A stretch of DNA of 64,000 nucleotides, from the NCBI GenBank assembly GCA_022825825.1, contig JAJDWA010000002.1, positions 1-64,000 of the forward strand, given 5' to 3'. The notes beneath the pieces are model-generated. The model worked only from the letters and a program-made list of their open reading frames with translations. It ran no database searches and had not been told where the DNA came from. The first letter of the stretch is position 1, and each line of letters opens with the position of its first letter. The translations under genes were made by a program, and so were the position numbers. Shown in pieces: positions 44,114 to 54,676 of this stretch. Source of the stretch: Candidatus Poribacteria bacterium. GTDB taxonomy: Bacteria; Poribacteria; WGA-4E; WGA-3G.

Positions 44114-44707
44114 ATGATTTTATCAGATGTGGATATTCGTCGATATATAAACGAAGAAAAAATTAAGATTACACCAAAACCAGACTTAGGAACACAGTTA
44201 GGAAGTTGTTCTATTGATTTCAGATTAGGCAATACTTTTCGTGTTTTTGAGCATAGCAAATATCCATTTATTGATTTAAAGGAAAAGGTTGATGCCGATG
44301 ATTTGATGCGAAAAGTTGATGTGCCTGATGGTGAGGCTTTTACGATGCAGCCGGGCGAGTTTGTTCTCGCTGCTACGCACGAAAAACTGGAATTAGCTGA
44401 TGACGTGATGGCGAGGCTTGAGGGGAGAAGCAGTCTTGGCAGGCTTGGTATTATTGTCCATAGCACCGCAGGGCTGTTTGATCCCGGTTGGGTCGGGAAT
44501 GCTACTTTGGAACTCGGCAATCTCGGACGGATGCCTGTCAAACTTTATCCAGGTATGCGCATTTGTGCCTTTACCTTTGAACAACTTTCATCGCCATCAA
44601 GTATGCCTTATCGCCTGAAACCAGCGAATAAATATGCTGGGCAAGACGGTCCTGAAACCAGTCGATTTGCTGAAGATGTTGAATTAAAGAAAGAAAAAGA
44701 ATTGTAA
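44114..44707 (+). CDS. dcd: dCTP deaminase
   Basis: A 197-residue trimeric hydrolase making dUTP (or dUMP) from dCTP. The start MILSDVDIRRYI, the core RSSLGRLGIIVHSTAG (about residues 105-120) and GNATLELGNLGRMPVKLYPG (about 130-150) are present. The HSTAG motif is of the kind found in bifunctional deaminase/dUTPase enzymes, so direct dUMP formation is possible (inference). No operon partner is visible. Confidence 0.92.
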   Translation: MILSDVDIRRYINEEKIKITPKPDLGTQLGSCSIDFRLGNTFRVFEHSKYPFIDLKEKVDADDLMRKVDVPDGEAFTMQPGEFVLAATHEKLELADDVMARLEGRSSLGRLGIIVHSTAGLFDPGWVGNATLELGNLGRMPVKLYPGMRICAFTFEQLSSPSSMPYRLKPANKYAGQDGPETSRFAEDVELKKEKEL

Positions 44708-44894
44708 TTCTGCTGAAAATTTGGGCAATTCTATGCCTAATAATTTAGCATATTTCGCAACTCTTTTCTGTATATTTTCTCGGACAAGCGTCATTATCAA
44801 CGGTTTAATTACCAGCCCCTTTCTGCTATACGTTGTGTGCTTCTGTCGTCATCGGTGTGCTTCAGAACACCTAAACTGAGAGGAATTTACAAAA

Positions 44895-44911
44895 TTGGCA
44901 TAGACTTTGCA
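44895..44911 (+). promoter_or_regulatory. Sigma-54 promoter of glnA
   Basis: TTGGCATAGACTTTGCA carries GG (44897-44898) and GC (44909-44910) 12 nt apart, about 105 nt upstream of the glnA ATG. The family knowledge is that glnA is driven by RpoN with NtrC. No obvious NtrC sites are seen in 44708-44894, which otherwise contains nothing recognised. Confidence 0.75.
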
Positions 44912-45015
44912 TAGTTTTCCATAGAATTCTTGTGAAATATTATATTAAGTTGCGTCAATATGATCACAGATCACGAGTTTTAATTATTATTTTGATTACT
45001 TAGGAGGAAATGCGA

Positions 45016-46431
45016 ATGACACCAAGTGAGGTGGTTGCACTTGCAAAAGAAAAAAATATTAAGATAGTTGACCTCAAATTCATGGACCTGCCAGGGATGT
45101 GGCAACATTTTTCCATTATGGTTGGTGAATTGAGCGAAGACCTATTTGAAGAAGGAATCGGTTTTGATGGATCAAGTATCCGTGGTTTCCAAGCCATTAA
45201 CGAGAGTGATATGTTGCTCTTTCCGGACCCCGCAACTGCGTTGGTAGATCCGGTATGTCAAGTGCCAACGTTAAGCATTACGTGTAATATCAAAGACCCT
45301 ATTACTTTGGAAAATTACACTCGCGACGTGCGGCATATTGCACAGAAGGCGGAGGCTTATCTTCAGTCCACAGGTATCGCTGATATTAGTTATTGGGGAC
45401 CTGAGGCAGAATTCTATCTGTTGAATGATATTCGCTACGGACAAAACCAAAATTCTGGATTCTATCATGTTGACTCCGTTGAAGGAAGTTGGAATTCTGG
45501 TCGGGAAGAAAACCCTAACCTCGGTTACAAACCGCGCTATAAAGAGGGGTATTTTCCTGTTCCCCCGTCAGACACACTTCAAGACATCCGTTCTGAAATC
45601 TGTCTTAAGCTTATTGAATCTGGTATTGATGTTGAAGTACATCACCACGAAGTTGGAACAGCTGGACAAGGTGAAATTGACATCCGCTTTGACACGCTTA
45701 CTACTGTAGGTGACAAAATTGCGTTGTATAAATACATCATCAAAAATGTTGCCCGTTCCCATAATCTGGTAGCCACTTTCATGCCGAAACCGCTTTTCCA
45801 AGACAACGGTTCAGGGATGCACGTACACACAAGTTTATGGAAAGACGGAAAGAACGTCTTTTTTGATCCACAAGGCTACTCACTTCTGAGTGAGACAGCG
45901 CTCTATTATATCGGCGGCTTGCTCGCGCACGCGCGGTCCTTATGTGCAATTATCGCACCGACAACCAATTCCTATAAACGATTGGTACCAGGGTATGAAG
46001 CACCAGTTAACATAGCGTATTCCCAAAGAAATAGAAGCGCATGCGTCCGGATTCCTGTATATTCTAAGAGCGAAAAAGCGAAACGGGTAGAATTCCGAAC
46101 CCCAGACCCATCATGTAACCCGTATCTTGCATTCAGCGCGTTGATGATGGCTGGTCTTGACGGAATTCAGAACCGAATTCATCCGGGAGATCCATTGGAC
46201 AAAGACCTCTATGACCTTGAACCAGAGGAACTTGACGATATTGAATCTACGCCAGTTTCTCTTGGTGATGCACTTGATGCGCTTGAGGATGACCATGAAT
46301 ATCTTCTCAAGGGTGATGTGTTTACTGAAGATGTGCTTGATGTTTGGATTGATTACAAACGCGAAAATGAGGTAGACGCTATTAACATGCGGCCGCATCC
46401 GTATGAATTCTTCCTCTATCACGATATTTAG
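45016..46431 (+). CDS. glnA: Glutamine synthetase type I
   Basis: A 471-residue GS I that makes glutamine from glutamate, ammonia and ATP. Landmarks are [49 protein letters not shown] and the C-terminal [12 protein letters not shown]. The Tyr in [11 protein letters not shown] is at the site adenylylated in GlnE-regulated enzymes. ATG 45016 is taken because AGGAGG (45002-45007) is 8 nt upstream; ATG 45010 is too close. It lies before the PII genes, the usual nitrogen-control neighbourhood. Confidence 0.97.
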   Translation: MTPSEVVALAKEKNIKIVDLKFMDLPGMWQHFSIMVGELSEDLFEEGIGFDGSSIRGFQAINESDMLLFPDPATALVDPVCQVPTLSITCNIKDPITLENYTRDVRHIAQKAEAYLQSTGIADISYWGPEAEFYLLNDIRYGQNQNSGFYHVDSVEGSWNSGREENPNLGYKPRYKEGYFPVPPSDTLQDIRSEICLKLIESGIDVEVHHHEVGTAGQGEIDIRFDTLTTVGDKIALYKYIIKNVARSHNLVATFMPKPLFQDNGSGMHVHTSLWKDGKNVFFDPQGYSLLSETALYYIGGLLAHARSLCAIIAPTTNSYKRLVPGYEAPVNIAYSQRNRSACVRIPVYSKSEKAKRVEFRTPDPSCNPYLAFSALMMAGLDGIQNRIHPGDPLDKDLYDLEPEELDDIESTPVSLGDALDALEDDHEYLLKGDVFTEDVLDVWIDYKRENEVDAINMRPHPYEFFLYHDI

Positions 46432-46575
46432 ACCTATTTCCATCATGAGATAGGTTCTAATGTGGACAAGAACCCGGAACTGAGGCATCACCTCAACGCA
46501 TCATAGATTTTCTTCTATTGTGAAGATAACATCTGAAATAGAAAAAAAGCGTTAATTTGATGTCTCAGGTCATTG

Positions 46576-47377
<802 letters not shown>

Positions 47378-47406
47378 TCTGTATTTCTTATATTGAATAA
47401 TAAGTG

Positions 47407-47440
47407 AGGACAGGTTTTTATGCCTGTCCTTTCTGTTTTA
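47407..47440 (+). terminator. Terminator of the glnA-glnB unit
   Basis: AGGACAGG / CCTGTCCT (47407-47414 / 47423-47430) with an 8-nt loop, followed by TTCTGTTTT. It ends the rightward PII transcript. Confidence 0.75.
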
Positions 47441-47568
47441 CACCCTTACAAAGGTTTTAACAAACATATTTACACATCTGGTAGAGCAAGTTTTAACTTA
47501 CAAATTTGTTAAAAAAGTGGTAAAATTCCTTAATATTCAGAAAATTTGTGTTTTTTTGTAAATTTAAT

Positions 47569-47597
47569 TTGACAAACCTTATTTTAGCATGTATAAC
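47569..47597 (+). promoter_or_regulatory. Sigma-70 promoter with a long leader
   Basis: TTGACA at 47569-47574, 17-nt spacer, TATAAC at 47592-47597. The next start is 47816, so a leader of about 210 nt is transcribed without any recognisable gene. The leader contains several short inverted words but I cannot assign a riboswitch. Confidence 0.6.
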
Positions 47598-47815
47598 TAT
47601 TTTATAGTGATGGTGTATGATAACACAAACTCTGAAGTTTAGTACAAAGTTGTGTAGTCCGCAACGCGTTTTAATGACTATATCAGAGTCAATTACGTTA
47701 AGATTAGCAAAAGACTCAATCTTACTCGTGTAACGTTTCCGGTTGGGCACAACGGTCTAACTGAAAAGAATTCAACCGACATTTATCATGAATGTGCGGT
47801 GAAAGGAGAACCGAA

Positions 47816-48232
47816 ATGGGAACCCAAAAATTACTCGTGAACCCTGAACCCATTTCTGATGATTCTGAAAAGACAGCGGCAGCAAAAGCAGAAGAGGCAT
47901 TACTTCAACAAAAGTTTGATAAATTACAACGTCTTCTTAAAGAATGTGAAGACGATCCGACCCTCATAGAATGCATTGACGATCCAAAAGAAAAGGATGT
48001 AGCGCTTCAACTCGGTAGGGAGATAATGGCAGAATTGCCCGAAATCCTGAGGTCAAAACTGTCCGATTCTGCAACTACGGAGGAAAAACGTACAGAGAGG
48101 CACAAACGTTTGGCCGTTTTCCGGGAGAAGTTTGGGGCGAGAATTATAAAGACGATGAAAGCTCAAAAGGTAATTACTTCAGAAAGCCGCGAAAAGAGCG
48201 AAGCTCTCATGAAGTTTTTAGAAGGTAACTGA
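47816..48232 (+). CDS. Hypothetical charged protein
   Basis: A 138-residue soluble protein, very rich in Lys/Glu, mostly helical, with an N-terminal low-complexity part (EEALLQQKFDKLQRLLKECE). No motif is recognised. ATG 47816 has AAGGAG 7 nt upstream; the longer frame begins without one. Expressed from its own promoter with a long leader. Confidence 0.65.
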   Translation: MGTQKLLVNPEPISDDSEKTAAAKAEEALLQQKFDKLQRLLKECEDDPTLIECIDDPKEKDVALQLGREIMAELPEILRSKLSDSATTEEKRTERHKRLAVFREKFGARIIKTMKAQKVITSESREKSEALMKFLEGN

Positions 48233-48399
48233 TACAGATGAGCCTTCCAAACTTGAAGAGAAAAAGCGTGACGAAAGAAAATCATAAACTTTGAACGGGT
48301 ACTTTAAATGTTAACGCAAACAGACAAGATACTAAAGACAGCTAAAAAATTGACGAGGCAAACTGGAACCTAAGTCGTCTTTGTTTCCACCAATTTTCC

Positions 48400-48428
48400 T
48401 TGACATTCCCCAAAATACATGTTATCAT
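48400..48428 (+). promoter_or_regulatory. Sigma-70 promoter of the lipoprotein gene
   Basis: TTGACA at 48400-48405, 17-nt spacer, TATCAT at 48423-48428, 90 nt before the ATG at 48518. Confidence 0.6.
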
Positions 48429-48517
48429 TTTATAGGATTTTATCCTTATAGGACGTTGGTTAGAAGCCTTTCCACTAACCACATTTCTTTTCCTATCTAC
48501 AAATAAGGAGAATTCGG

Positions 48518-48943
48518 ATGAAATGGTTTTCGTCATACACTATGTGTATCATTATAGTTGCTACAGTTTTTCTAAATGTAGCATGCAACAATCAGAAGGA
48601 AGAGACAAAGCATCAAGTGCGCATGGAACCGCTGAAGGAAGAACCGTTCATCCCAGAATCTGAGTCGCTTACCCCGGAACAACGAGCTGAAATAGCTGAA
48701 CAAGTGAAGGAAGCATTCATAGCAGACTATCGGGTCACAAAAATAGAAAATGGATATACGCTCACAGGAAATACTTCCACCGACCAGAGGGTAACCACAA
48801 TAAAAGATAGAGAAAAGATAGGTATAGGTAAGTATCATTTTACAAGGGATGAAAACGGTAACCTTGTCGTTACTATTCAAACTATTAGAACAGCCAGTTT
48901 CAAGGTGGATGCTGTTGGTAATCTCGAAGCGGTAATAGAGTAG
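48518..48943 (+). CDS. Small lipoprotein
   Basis: A 141-residue predicted lipoprotein: signal peptide MCIIIVATVFLNVAC with lipobox Cys at about 23, an acidic Pro-rich linker (EPLKEEPFIPESESLTPEQR), then a domain of beta character (GYTLTGNTSTDQRVTTI). Not recognised. TAAGGAG precedes the ATG. An inverted repeat ATCGGGT / ACCCGAT at 48950-48975 follows and may terminate it. Confidence 0.65.
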   Translation: MKWFSSYTMCIIIVATVFLNVACNNQKEETKHQVRMEPLKEEPFIPESESLTPEQRAEIAEQVKEAFIADYRVTKIENGYTLTGNTSTDQRVTTIKDREKIGIGKYHFTRDENGNLVVTIQTIRTASFKVDAVGNLEAVIE

Positions 48944-49075
48944 TTGTAGATCGGGTAAAGCGAAGCGAACCCGATGCCTGTATTCGCTGACATGTCAGAG
49001 CTCATATAATGCCGCTGGGTTAGAAATCCTTTTCGCCAACCGCATCCCTAAGCTAATTGAGAACTTAAAGACATA

Positions 49076-50068
49076 ATGATTGAAGTCAGAGAACTTACGA
49101 AATCTTATGGGCCAACCCTTGCCGTTAATCAGGTATCATTCGACGCGCGTGCTGGGGAAGTCGTAGGATTCATCGGTCCCAACGGTGCAGGAAAGACCAC
49201 GACAATGCGTATTTTGACCTGCTATCTCACAGCAGACGCAGGTAGCGCAACCGTTGCTGGTTATGATGTCCTTGAACATGCAATTGATGTCAGAAAAAAC
49301 GTCGGATATTTGCCTGAAAGCGCGCCGCTCTACGTAGATATGGGAGTCGTAGAATACCTCAAGTTTATGGCAGAAGTTCGCGAAATTCCCAAAAGTCAGC
49401 GGAAAGAAAGGTTAAGAGCGGTCATTGATATCTGTGGACTTGAAGGCGTAATTCAAAAAGATATTGGTGAACTTTCTAAAGGCTACCGACAACGCGTCGG
49501 TTTAGCGCAAAGCCTCATCCACGACCCACCTATCCTCATTTTAGACGAACCTACCTCTGGACTTGATCCAAGCCAAACTATTGAAATTCGGAATCTGATT
49601 AAAGAGATTGGGAAAGAAAAACTGGTACTCTTCAGCACACACATCTTGCCTGAGGTTGCTGCAACCTGTACCCGAATCCTGATTATCCACCAAGGGGAAC
49701 TTGTCGCAAACGGCACATTGGAGGAACTTATCAGTCAGGTTCAGAGCGAAGACAAGGTACACATTACTATCCGAGGAACAGAAGAAGCAATCACCACGAA
49801 ACTGAAAGAATTAGATGGTATCACTGGAGTTGTGCATGTCAAAACAGACGACGGTGTTGTATGGTATGAAGTCACAACAGCACAAGAGGGGTACGATGCT
49901 GCCGGTGGCCTATTCAACGCTGCTGTCCAAAACGGTTGGAACTTGGTTGAACTTCAACAAGAATCTGTTGATTTAGAAGACGTATTCCTCCACTTTACAT
50001 CTGGACAGAGCAGCGGTAATACTCCTGCTACAAAATTATCAAGAGAAGATATTTCTACAGAAGAATAA
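49076..50068 (+). CDS. ABC transporter ATP-binding protein (GldA-like)
   Basis: A 330-residue ATPase. Walker A is [10 protein letters not shown] at about residues 34-43, the signature is ELSKGYRQRVGLAQSL (about 136), and Walker B is PILILDEPTSGLDP. The C-terminal 100 residues (ITIRGTEEAITTKLKELDG) form an extra domain as in GldA/DrrA types. The operon 49076-54286 (ATPase, permease, GldG-like, DUF4340, SIMPL) is the gliding/ABC-auxiliary exporter set; the transported molecule is unknown. Confidence 0.92.
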   Translation: MIEVRELTKSYGPTLAVNQVSFDARAGEVVGFIGPNGAGKTTTMRILTCYLTADAGSATVAGYDVLEHAIDVRKNVGYLPESAPLYVDMGVVEYLKFMAEVREIPKSQRKERLRAVIDICGLEGVIQKDIGELSKGYRQRVGLAQSLIHDPPILILDEPTSGLDPSQTIEIRNLIKEIGKEKLVLFSTHILPEVAATCTRILIIHQGELVANGTLEELISQVQSEDKVHITIRGTEEAITTKLKELDGITGVVHVKTDDGVVWYEVTTAQEGYDAAGGLFNAAVQNGWNLVELQQESVDLEDVFLHFTSGQSSGNTPATKLSREDISTEE

Positions 50069-50130
50069 ATATAAAGTTAACGTTTTCGGTTTTCTATAAC
50101 CGGGCGCAGCGTATACTAAAATAGAACACT

Positions 50131-50847
50131 ATGCAAAACATCAACGCTATTTTCAAAAAGGAATTCAGAAGTTATTTCAATTCACCCATCGCGTATATTT
50201 TTATTACATTTTTCCTCGCGATTTCATCGTGGCTTTTCTTTCGTGCTTTTTTTCTTGTAGGTCAAGCCGAAATGCGTGGATTTTTTGGGTTAATGCCGTG
50301 GATTTTTCTTTTTTTTATCCCTGCTGTTACGATGAAACTCTGGGCTGAAGAGAAAAAACTCGGCACCGCTGAAATCCTGATGACGTTACCGATTCGAGAT
50401 TACGAGGTGGTTCTTGGAAAGTTTTTAGCGAGTTTCGGATTGCTGGTAATTACTGCCCTATTTTCACTCGGTCTTCCTTTTTCCATGATCTACCTCGGTG
50501 ACCCAGACGGTGGGACCATTGTGTGCGGCTACCTCGGTCTTTTATTAATGGGAGGTGCTTATCTTGCTATTGGGCTTTTTGCTTCAACGTTGACAGAGAA
50601 TCAGATCATCGCCTTCATTTTGGGAATCTCTGTATGTTTTGTTTTTCTGATTATTGGTGAGGATTTTGTGCTTTTTAGCACGCCCGATTGGCTATTCCCG
50701 ATTTTTAGTTATCTCGGCCTCGGTTCCCACTACAGCAGCATTTTACGCGGCGTAATTGATTCTCGCGATATAATCTACTATCTTTCCATTATCGGATTTT
50801 TTCTCTATTTAAGCACTTTATCGGTTGAAAGTCGAAAATGGCGTTAA
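50131..50847 (+). CDS. ABC transporter permease (GldF-like)
   Basis: A 238-residue membrane protein with six likely transmembrane helices, starting FKKEFRSYFNSPIAYIFITF and containing MKLWAEEKKLGTAEILMTLP, a hallmark of ABC-2/GldF permeases. It pairs with the ATPase 62 nt upstream and the GldG-like protein downstream. No SD is obvious before its ATG. Confidence 0.9.
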   Translation: MQNINAIFKKEFRSYFNSPIAYIFITFFLAISSWLFFRAFFLVGQAEMRGFFGLMPWIFLFFIPAVTMKLWAEEKKLGTAEILMTLPIRDYEVVLGKFLASFGLLVITALFSLGLPFSMIYLGDPDGGTIVCGYLGLLLMGGAYLAIGLFASTLTENQIIAFILGISVCFVFLIIGEDFVLFSTPDWLFPIFSYLGLGSHYSSILRGVIDSRDIIYYLSIIGFFLYLSTLSVESRKWR

Positions 50848-50866
50848 GATAAGGAGGCAAACTGCT

Positions 50867-52510
50867 TTGGCTGACAAACGGATCAAGTTCGGTAGCAATA
50901 CCGTTGCTTTTATTGCACTCATCTTAGGTATCTTGGTGCTGGTTAACTTTCTATCCTCGCGCCGTTTTTTACGCGCTGATCTCACTGAGGATAAACGTTA
51001 CACCGTCTCAAAAGCAACCAAAAATGTTCTTAAAAGCTTAGATGATATTGTCACAATCACTGTCTACTATTCTACAGAACCTGCGGATCTTGCACGAGTC
51101 CGTCGTGAAATTCGAGATGTACTTGACGAATATAAGGCGTTTTCCCAAAAACTTCAGATAGATTTTATCGACCCTGCTGATTTTGATGATGCACAAAAAC
51201 AGGAACTTCGCTTTAAAGGTATCCCTGAAGTTCAGCACGATGTTTTTAAGAAAGACAAAGTAGAAATAGCAATGGTCTATAAGGCAATTTCAGTTGGTTA
51301 TAGTGGAAAAGAGGAAGTGCTGCCAATTGTACAATCAACTTCTAATTTGGAATATGAACTCACTTCCACAATTCTCAAAGTGACCACTAAGGAAGCGAAA
51401 ACGGTTGGATTTTTAACAGGACACGAAGAGTTTGATATCAACGCTCAGACGCAGGGAAATCAGCAATTTCGCGCACTCTTGGATAAAAATGGAAGAGGGC
51501 AATATAACCTTACTTCAGTTAACCTCCAAACAGGGGAACCGATTGACCAATCTATAACTACATTAGTTGTGGCAGGACCAAAACAGACGTTGACAGAACG
51601 CGAGAAATATGAGATTGATCAGTTCATCATGCGCGGCGGCAGAGCAATTTTCCTGGTGGATCCCATTACAATGCCACCCGGAACGCTTCAAGCTGCACCT
51701 CTCAGCACCGGTTTGAATGACCTGCTTAAACATTACGGTATAAAACTCGGAAACAATTTGATTGCCGATCTTAGATTCCACGACAACGTGCGGTTCCAAC
51801 AAGGAATTGTGACTGTTGTTCGCCCCTATCCCTATTTTGTTAAAATTCTTAAACCCAATTTCTCAAAAGAACATGCTGTTACCAATCAATTGGAGGCGTT
51901 AACGTTGCCTTGGACAAGTTCCTTAGAAATATCGACAAATGAAGACGTTATCGCTACGCCGTTAGCAATGACGAGTGAATTTGGACAAAGTATGCAAGGG
52001 GTTTACAACTTAGATCCAAATTTTCCAATTCCACAGACCGACTTACAAGTTTATACCGTCGCTGCTGCTTTAGAAGGGAAATCAAAAAGTTTCTATGCCG
52101 ATAAAGAAGTCCCGGAAGTAACACCTGCAGTGGATGCTGATGGTGGAGGTAGCAACGATACATCTACCCCGACACAAGAAACCGAGGAGCGGACAACTAT
52201 AACCGAAGGTGCTGAAACACAAATTATTGTCCTGGGAACAGCGCAATTCCTCACACAGTTGAACCCTAACGGTGTTGAATTTTTCTTAAACTGTGTGGAT
52301 TGGTTGACACTTGGTGATGCCCTCATTGGCATACGATCTCATGCTATCACCGACAGACCTCTAAAGGATGCATCAGGTTTTGAGAAAAATTTCATCAAAT
52401 ACTTCTGTACTGTCGGCATTCCGCTGTTGGTAGTTCTCTTTGGTTTGATCCGATATCTCTTAAAAAGGAGGGTGAAGCGGCTGGTTGGAACCTACGGTTC
52501 ACAGTTTTAA
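50867..52510 (+). CDS. GldG-like ABC auxiliary protein
   Basis: A 547-residue protein with an N-terminal transmembrane helix (FIALILGILVLVNFL), an extracytoplasmic ABC_transp_aux region (YYSTEPADLARVRREIRDVL...LEYELTSTILKV), and a final helix (YFCTVGIPLLVVLFGLIRYL). The start is TTG at 50867, with GGAGG 9 nt upstream; the longer frame begins inside the permease gene. It works with the upstream ATPase and permease. Confidence 0.88.
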   Translation: MADKRIKFGSNTVAFIALILGILVLVNFLSSRRFLRADLTEDKRYTVSKATKNVLKSLDDIVTITVYYSTEPADLARVRREIRDVLDEYKAFSQKLQIDFIDPADFDDAQKQELRFKGIPEVQHDVFKKDKVEIAMVYKAISVGYSGKEEVLPIVQSTSNLEYELTSTILKVTTKEAKTVGFLTGHEEFDINAQTQGNQQFRALLDKNGRGQYNLTSVNLQTGEPIDQSITTLVVAGPKQTLTEREKYEIDQFIMRGGRAIFLVDPITMPPGTLQAAPLSTGLNDLLKHYGIKLGNNLIADLRFHDNVRFQQGIVTVVRPYPYFVKILKPNFSKEHAVTNQLEALTLPWTSSLEISTNEDVIATPLAMTSEFGQSMQGVYNLDPNFPIPQTDLQVYTVAAALEGKSKSFYADKEVPEVTPAVDADGGGSNDTSTPTQETEERTTITEGAETQIIVLGTAQFLTQLNPNGVEFFLNCVDWLTLGDALIGIRSHAITDRPLKDASGFEKNFIKYFCTVGIPLLVVLFGLIRYLLKRRVKRLVGTYGSQF

Positions 52511-52549
52511 ACTTTCCATAAGTTTTGAACATGCCAACCGAATGGAACA

Positions 52550-53524
52550 ATGAAAAAGAAACAACTTCTGATTTTAGGTGGGATCTTTGTTTTTCTGTTA
52601 CTTGTCGTCTTAATTTTGGAGAACCCATTTAAAAAAAGCGAGTATCAAAAGAAAGTTGAAGAGGCAACCGAGCTATTCCCGAGCTTCAATAAGGAACAAG
52701 TTACAAAAATTGAAATCGTTGCCAAAGGTGAAATCACAACGCTCTCAAAACAGGACGGTAATTGGGTTGTCGCTTCTATGGACAACTATCCAGCAGATAA
52801 TGAAGGTGTGAAAGATTTGTTGGAGAAAGTAACAGAATTTGACAATGCGAATCACGTTTCTGATAACCCTAAAAATCAGGCGGAATTCCAAGTAGACAGT
52901 TCCGGTGTTGAAGCAAAATTGATGGATGCAAACGATAAGGTGTTAGCACATCTATTTGTCGGGAAAAATACCCCTGGATTCTTGAGTAGTTACGTGCGTG
53001 TTGCCGACTCCAATGATGTTTATGTAGCACAAGGTTATCTACAATCCGTTTTTGATAAAGGAACACGAACTTGGAAAGATCGTACCATCTTCAATTTCAA
53101 CAAAGGCATTGTTACACAGATTAACATCACTTCTCCAGAAGAAACGGTTGAGCTGCGGTTAGATGCCGAGAATAAATGGCAAATGCACCAACCGATTTCT
53201 ACTGCTGCGAACCAAACCGAAGTTGATAACCTGCTCACCACCTTCAGTCAATTAAAATCTGACGATTTTGCAGAGACAAAAGAACTTACCGAATACGGAT
53301 TAGATTCTCCGACCTCATCTATCTCTGCCATCCTCAACGATGGAACAAAGGTGAACCTCTATGTCGGTAAAGAGGAAGGTGGAAAACTTTATGTCAAAAG
53401 CGGAGATAAAGCCACGGTTTTCATGTTGTACAAGTCAAATGTTGATAGGTTAATAAAAAAATCTGACACGCTCACGGAGAATGCCGCGCCTCCAGAGGCA
53501 GAAGGCACAAATCCACCAGAGTAG
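52550..53524 (+). CDS. DUF4340 protein
   Basis: A 324-residue protein with one N-terminal membrane helix (ILGGIFVFLLLVVLILE) and repeated DUF4340-type modules (EVTKIEIVAKGEITTL and FNKGIVTQINITS), ending in a Pro/Glu-rich tail (ENAAPPEAEGTNPPE). DUF4340 proteins commonly accompany the GldG-like auxiliary protein and are presumed to form its periplasmic partner. The gene follows 39 nt after GldG. Confidence 0.85.
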   Translation: MKKKQLLILGGIFVFLLLVVLILENPFKKSEYQKKVEEATELFPSFNKEQVTKIEIVAKGEITTLSKQDGNWVVASMDNYPADNEGVKDLLEKVTEFDNANHVSDNPKNQAEFQVDSSGVEAKLMDANDKVLAHLFVGKNTPGFLSSYVRVADSNDVYVAQGYLQSVFDKGTRTWKDRTIFNFNKGIVTQINITSPEETVELRLDAENKWQMHQPISTAANQTEVDNLLTTFSQLKSDDFAETKELTEYGLDSPTSSISAILNDGTKVNLYVGKEEGGKLYVKSGDKATVFMLYKSNVDRLIKKSDTLTENAAPPEAEGTNPPE

Positions 53525-53542
53525 AAATTTATAGGAGGAAAA

Positions 53543-54286
53543 ATGAAAAAATGTAATTATTGGTTCTTAACAATCTGTGCGTTACTGATTTCAACCCTCA
53601 CCGCCTGCGATTCAAATGTTGTCTCAAAGGTTTTGACGCCTCCAACAAGCGGCAGAACTATCCATGTTACGGGGAGCGGTTCTGTCACGGGGGATCCAGA
53701 TATTGCAACGCTCAATTTAGGTGTCTTTGTTGAGAAGGGAACAGTCGCTGAGGCACGTGAAGAAGCGGCAAGTGCGATGACGGCATTAATTGAATCTTTG
53801 AAAGCAAACGGCATTGCTGAAAAAGATATTAACACTGAAAATTTCAGTATCTACCCACAATATGATTACACGGAAAAGGGACGTGTGCTTCGTGGTTACA
53901 GCGTAAATAACACCGTTCGGGCGAAGGTGCGAGCATTGGACACCCTCAGCGATGTAATTGACGATGCCGCCGAAGCGGGAGGAGATAATATCGTTCTCAA
54001 TTCCATTCAATTCATGATTGATGATACCACCGAATTTCAGAAGCAAGCCCGTAGTTTAGCGGTAAAAGATGCTGAAGCAAAAGCGCAAACCCTATCGGAA
54101 GCAAGCGGTGTAGTGCTTGGAAAACCTGTTACCATCACCGAAAACACCTATTTTGAAAGTCCACCGATACCGTATGCCGTAGCAGAAGCAGCCTTTGCTG
54201 ATGATAGCGCGCGTACTCCTACCCCTATTGTACCAGGTGAACTCACCGTCACCGTGAATATTACTGTGGTCTACGAAATTGAGTAA
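53543..54286 (+). CDS. SIMPL domain (DUF541) lipoprotein
   Basis: A 247-residue SIMPL protein. A lipobox (ISTLTACDS, Cys about 22) follows the signal peptide. The domain has the ITVTGSGSV-type start (HVTGSGSVTGDPDIATLNLG), the SIYPQYDY region (about 110), and the C-terminal PGELTVTVNITVVYEI. Proteins of this family contribute to envelope stress tolerance. The ATG follows AGGAGG 6 nt downstream. Last gene of the ABC operon. Confidence 0.9.
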   Translation: MKKCNYWFLTICALLISTLTACDSNVVSKVLTPPTSGRTIHVTGSGSVTGDPDIATLNLGVFVEKGTVAEAREEAASAMTALIESLKANGIAEKDINTENFSIYPQYDYTEKGRVLRGYSVNNTVRAKVRALDTLSDVIDDAAEAGGDNIVLNSIQFMIDDTTEFQKQARSLAVKDAEAKAQTLSEASGVVLGKPVTITENTYFESPPIPYAVAEAAFADDSARTPTPIVPGELTVTVNITVVYEIE

Positions 54287-54334
54287 GGTTCCTCAACCAG
54301 GGCATTTATTACAACCTAAGTTGCTACTTATGTA

Positions 54335-54473
54335 GCACAATCTATATGAAGATTAATTTATTAATTCGGTAATATTTATTTTTCCCAGGCCCCGGTAGGT
54401 GCGGTTTCCTAACCGCACCAGATATGATTACCGAATTACCGAAATATTTTCTTAATCTTCATATAGATTGTGC
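54335..54473. repeat. 139-bp inverted-repeat element with the hairpin at its centre
   Basis: Perfect 22-bp inverted ends (54335-54356 and 54452-54473, arm beginning GCACAATCTATATGAAGATT) enclose the GGTGCGGTT/TCCT/AACCGCACC hairpin (54398-54419) and the inverted words TAATTCGGTAAT / ATTACCGAATTA. Beyond it GTAGCAACTT (54571-54580) mirrors AAGTTGCTAC (54318-54327), a possible outer arm. No gene is seen in 54287-54600. Confidence 0.85.
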
Positions 54474-54633
54474 ATATTAGGCCGCAAACTGACAGTTTGT
54501 TGGACAATATTTCACCTATAACGAACTGTTCCCTATTAAAAATGACGTTTGTGTGTCTAAAATCTTATAGGTAGCAACTTGTATTATATAATCTTCAAAA
54601 CTACGTAAGTCCTGAAAATATAGAAATTTTCCT

Positions 54634-54676
54634 TGACATTAGTTAGATATTAATATATAATTTAGGTAAGCCTAAA
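54634..54676 (+). promoter_or_regulatory. Promoter with overlapping DtxR-type operator
   Basis: TTGACA at 54634-54639, 17-nt spacer and TATAAT at 54657-54662 form a consensus promoter. Immediately downstream TTAGG-TAAG-CCTAA (54663-54676) is an inverted repeat of the DtxR/IdeR/MntR kind placed from -7 to +6. A second, weaker repeat CAGGT...ACCTG lies near 54723-54740. It is expected to be repressed by the metal-loaded regulator encoded next. Confidence 0.75.

Noticed and set aside
45010-45015. ATG at 45010 as glnA start
   Set aside because: Only 2 nt from the AGGAGG; the second ATG (45016) has a normal 8-nt spacing.
48318-48372. Short frame of about 20 codons beginning ATG TTA ACG CAA (after 48308)
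   Set aside because: Too short, no SD, no recognisable motif; probably chance.
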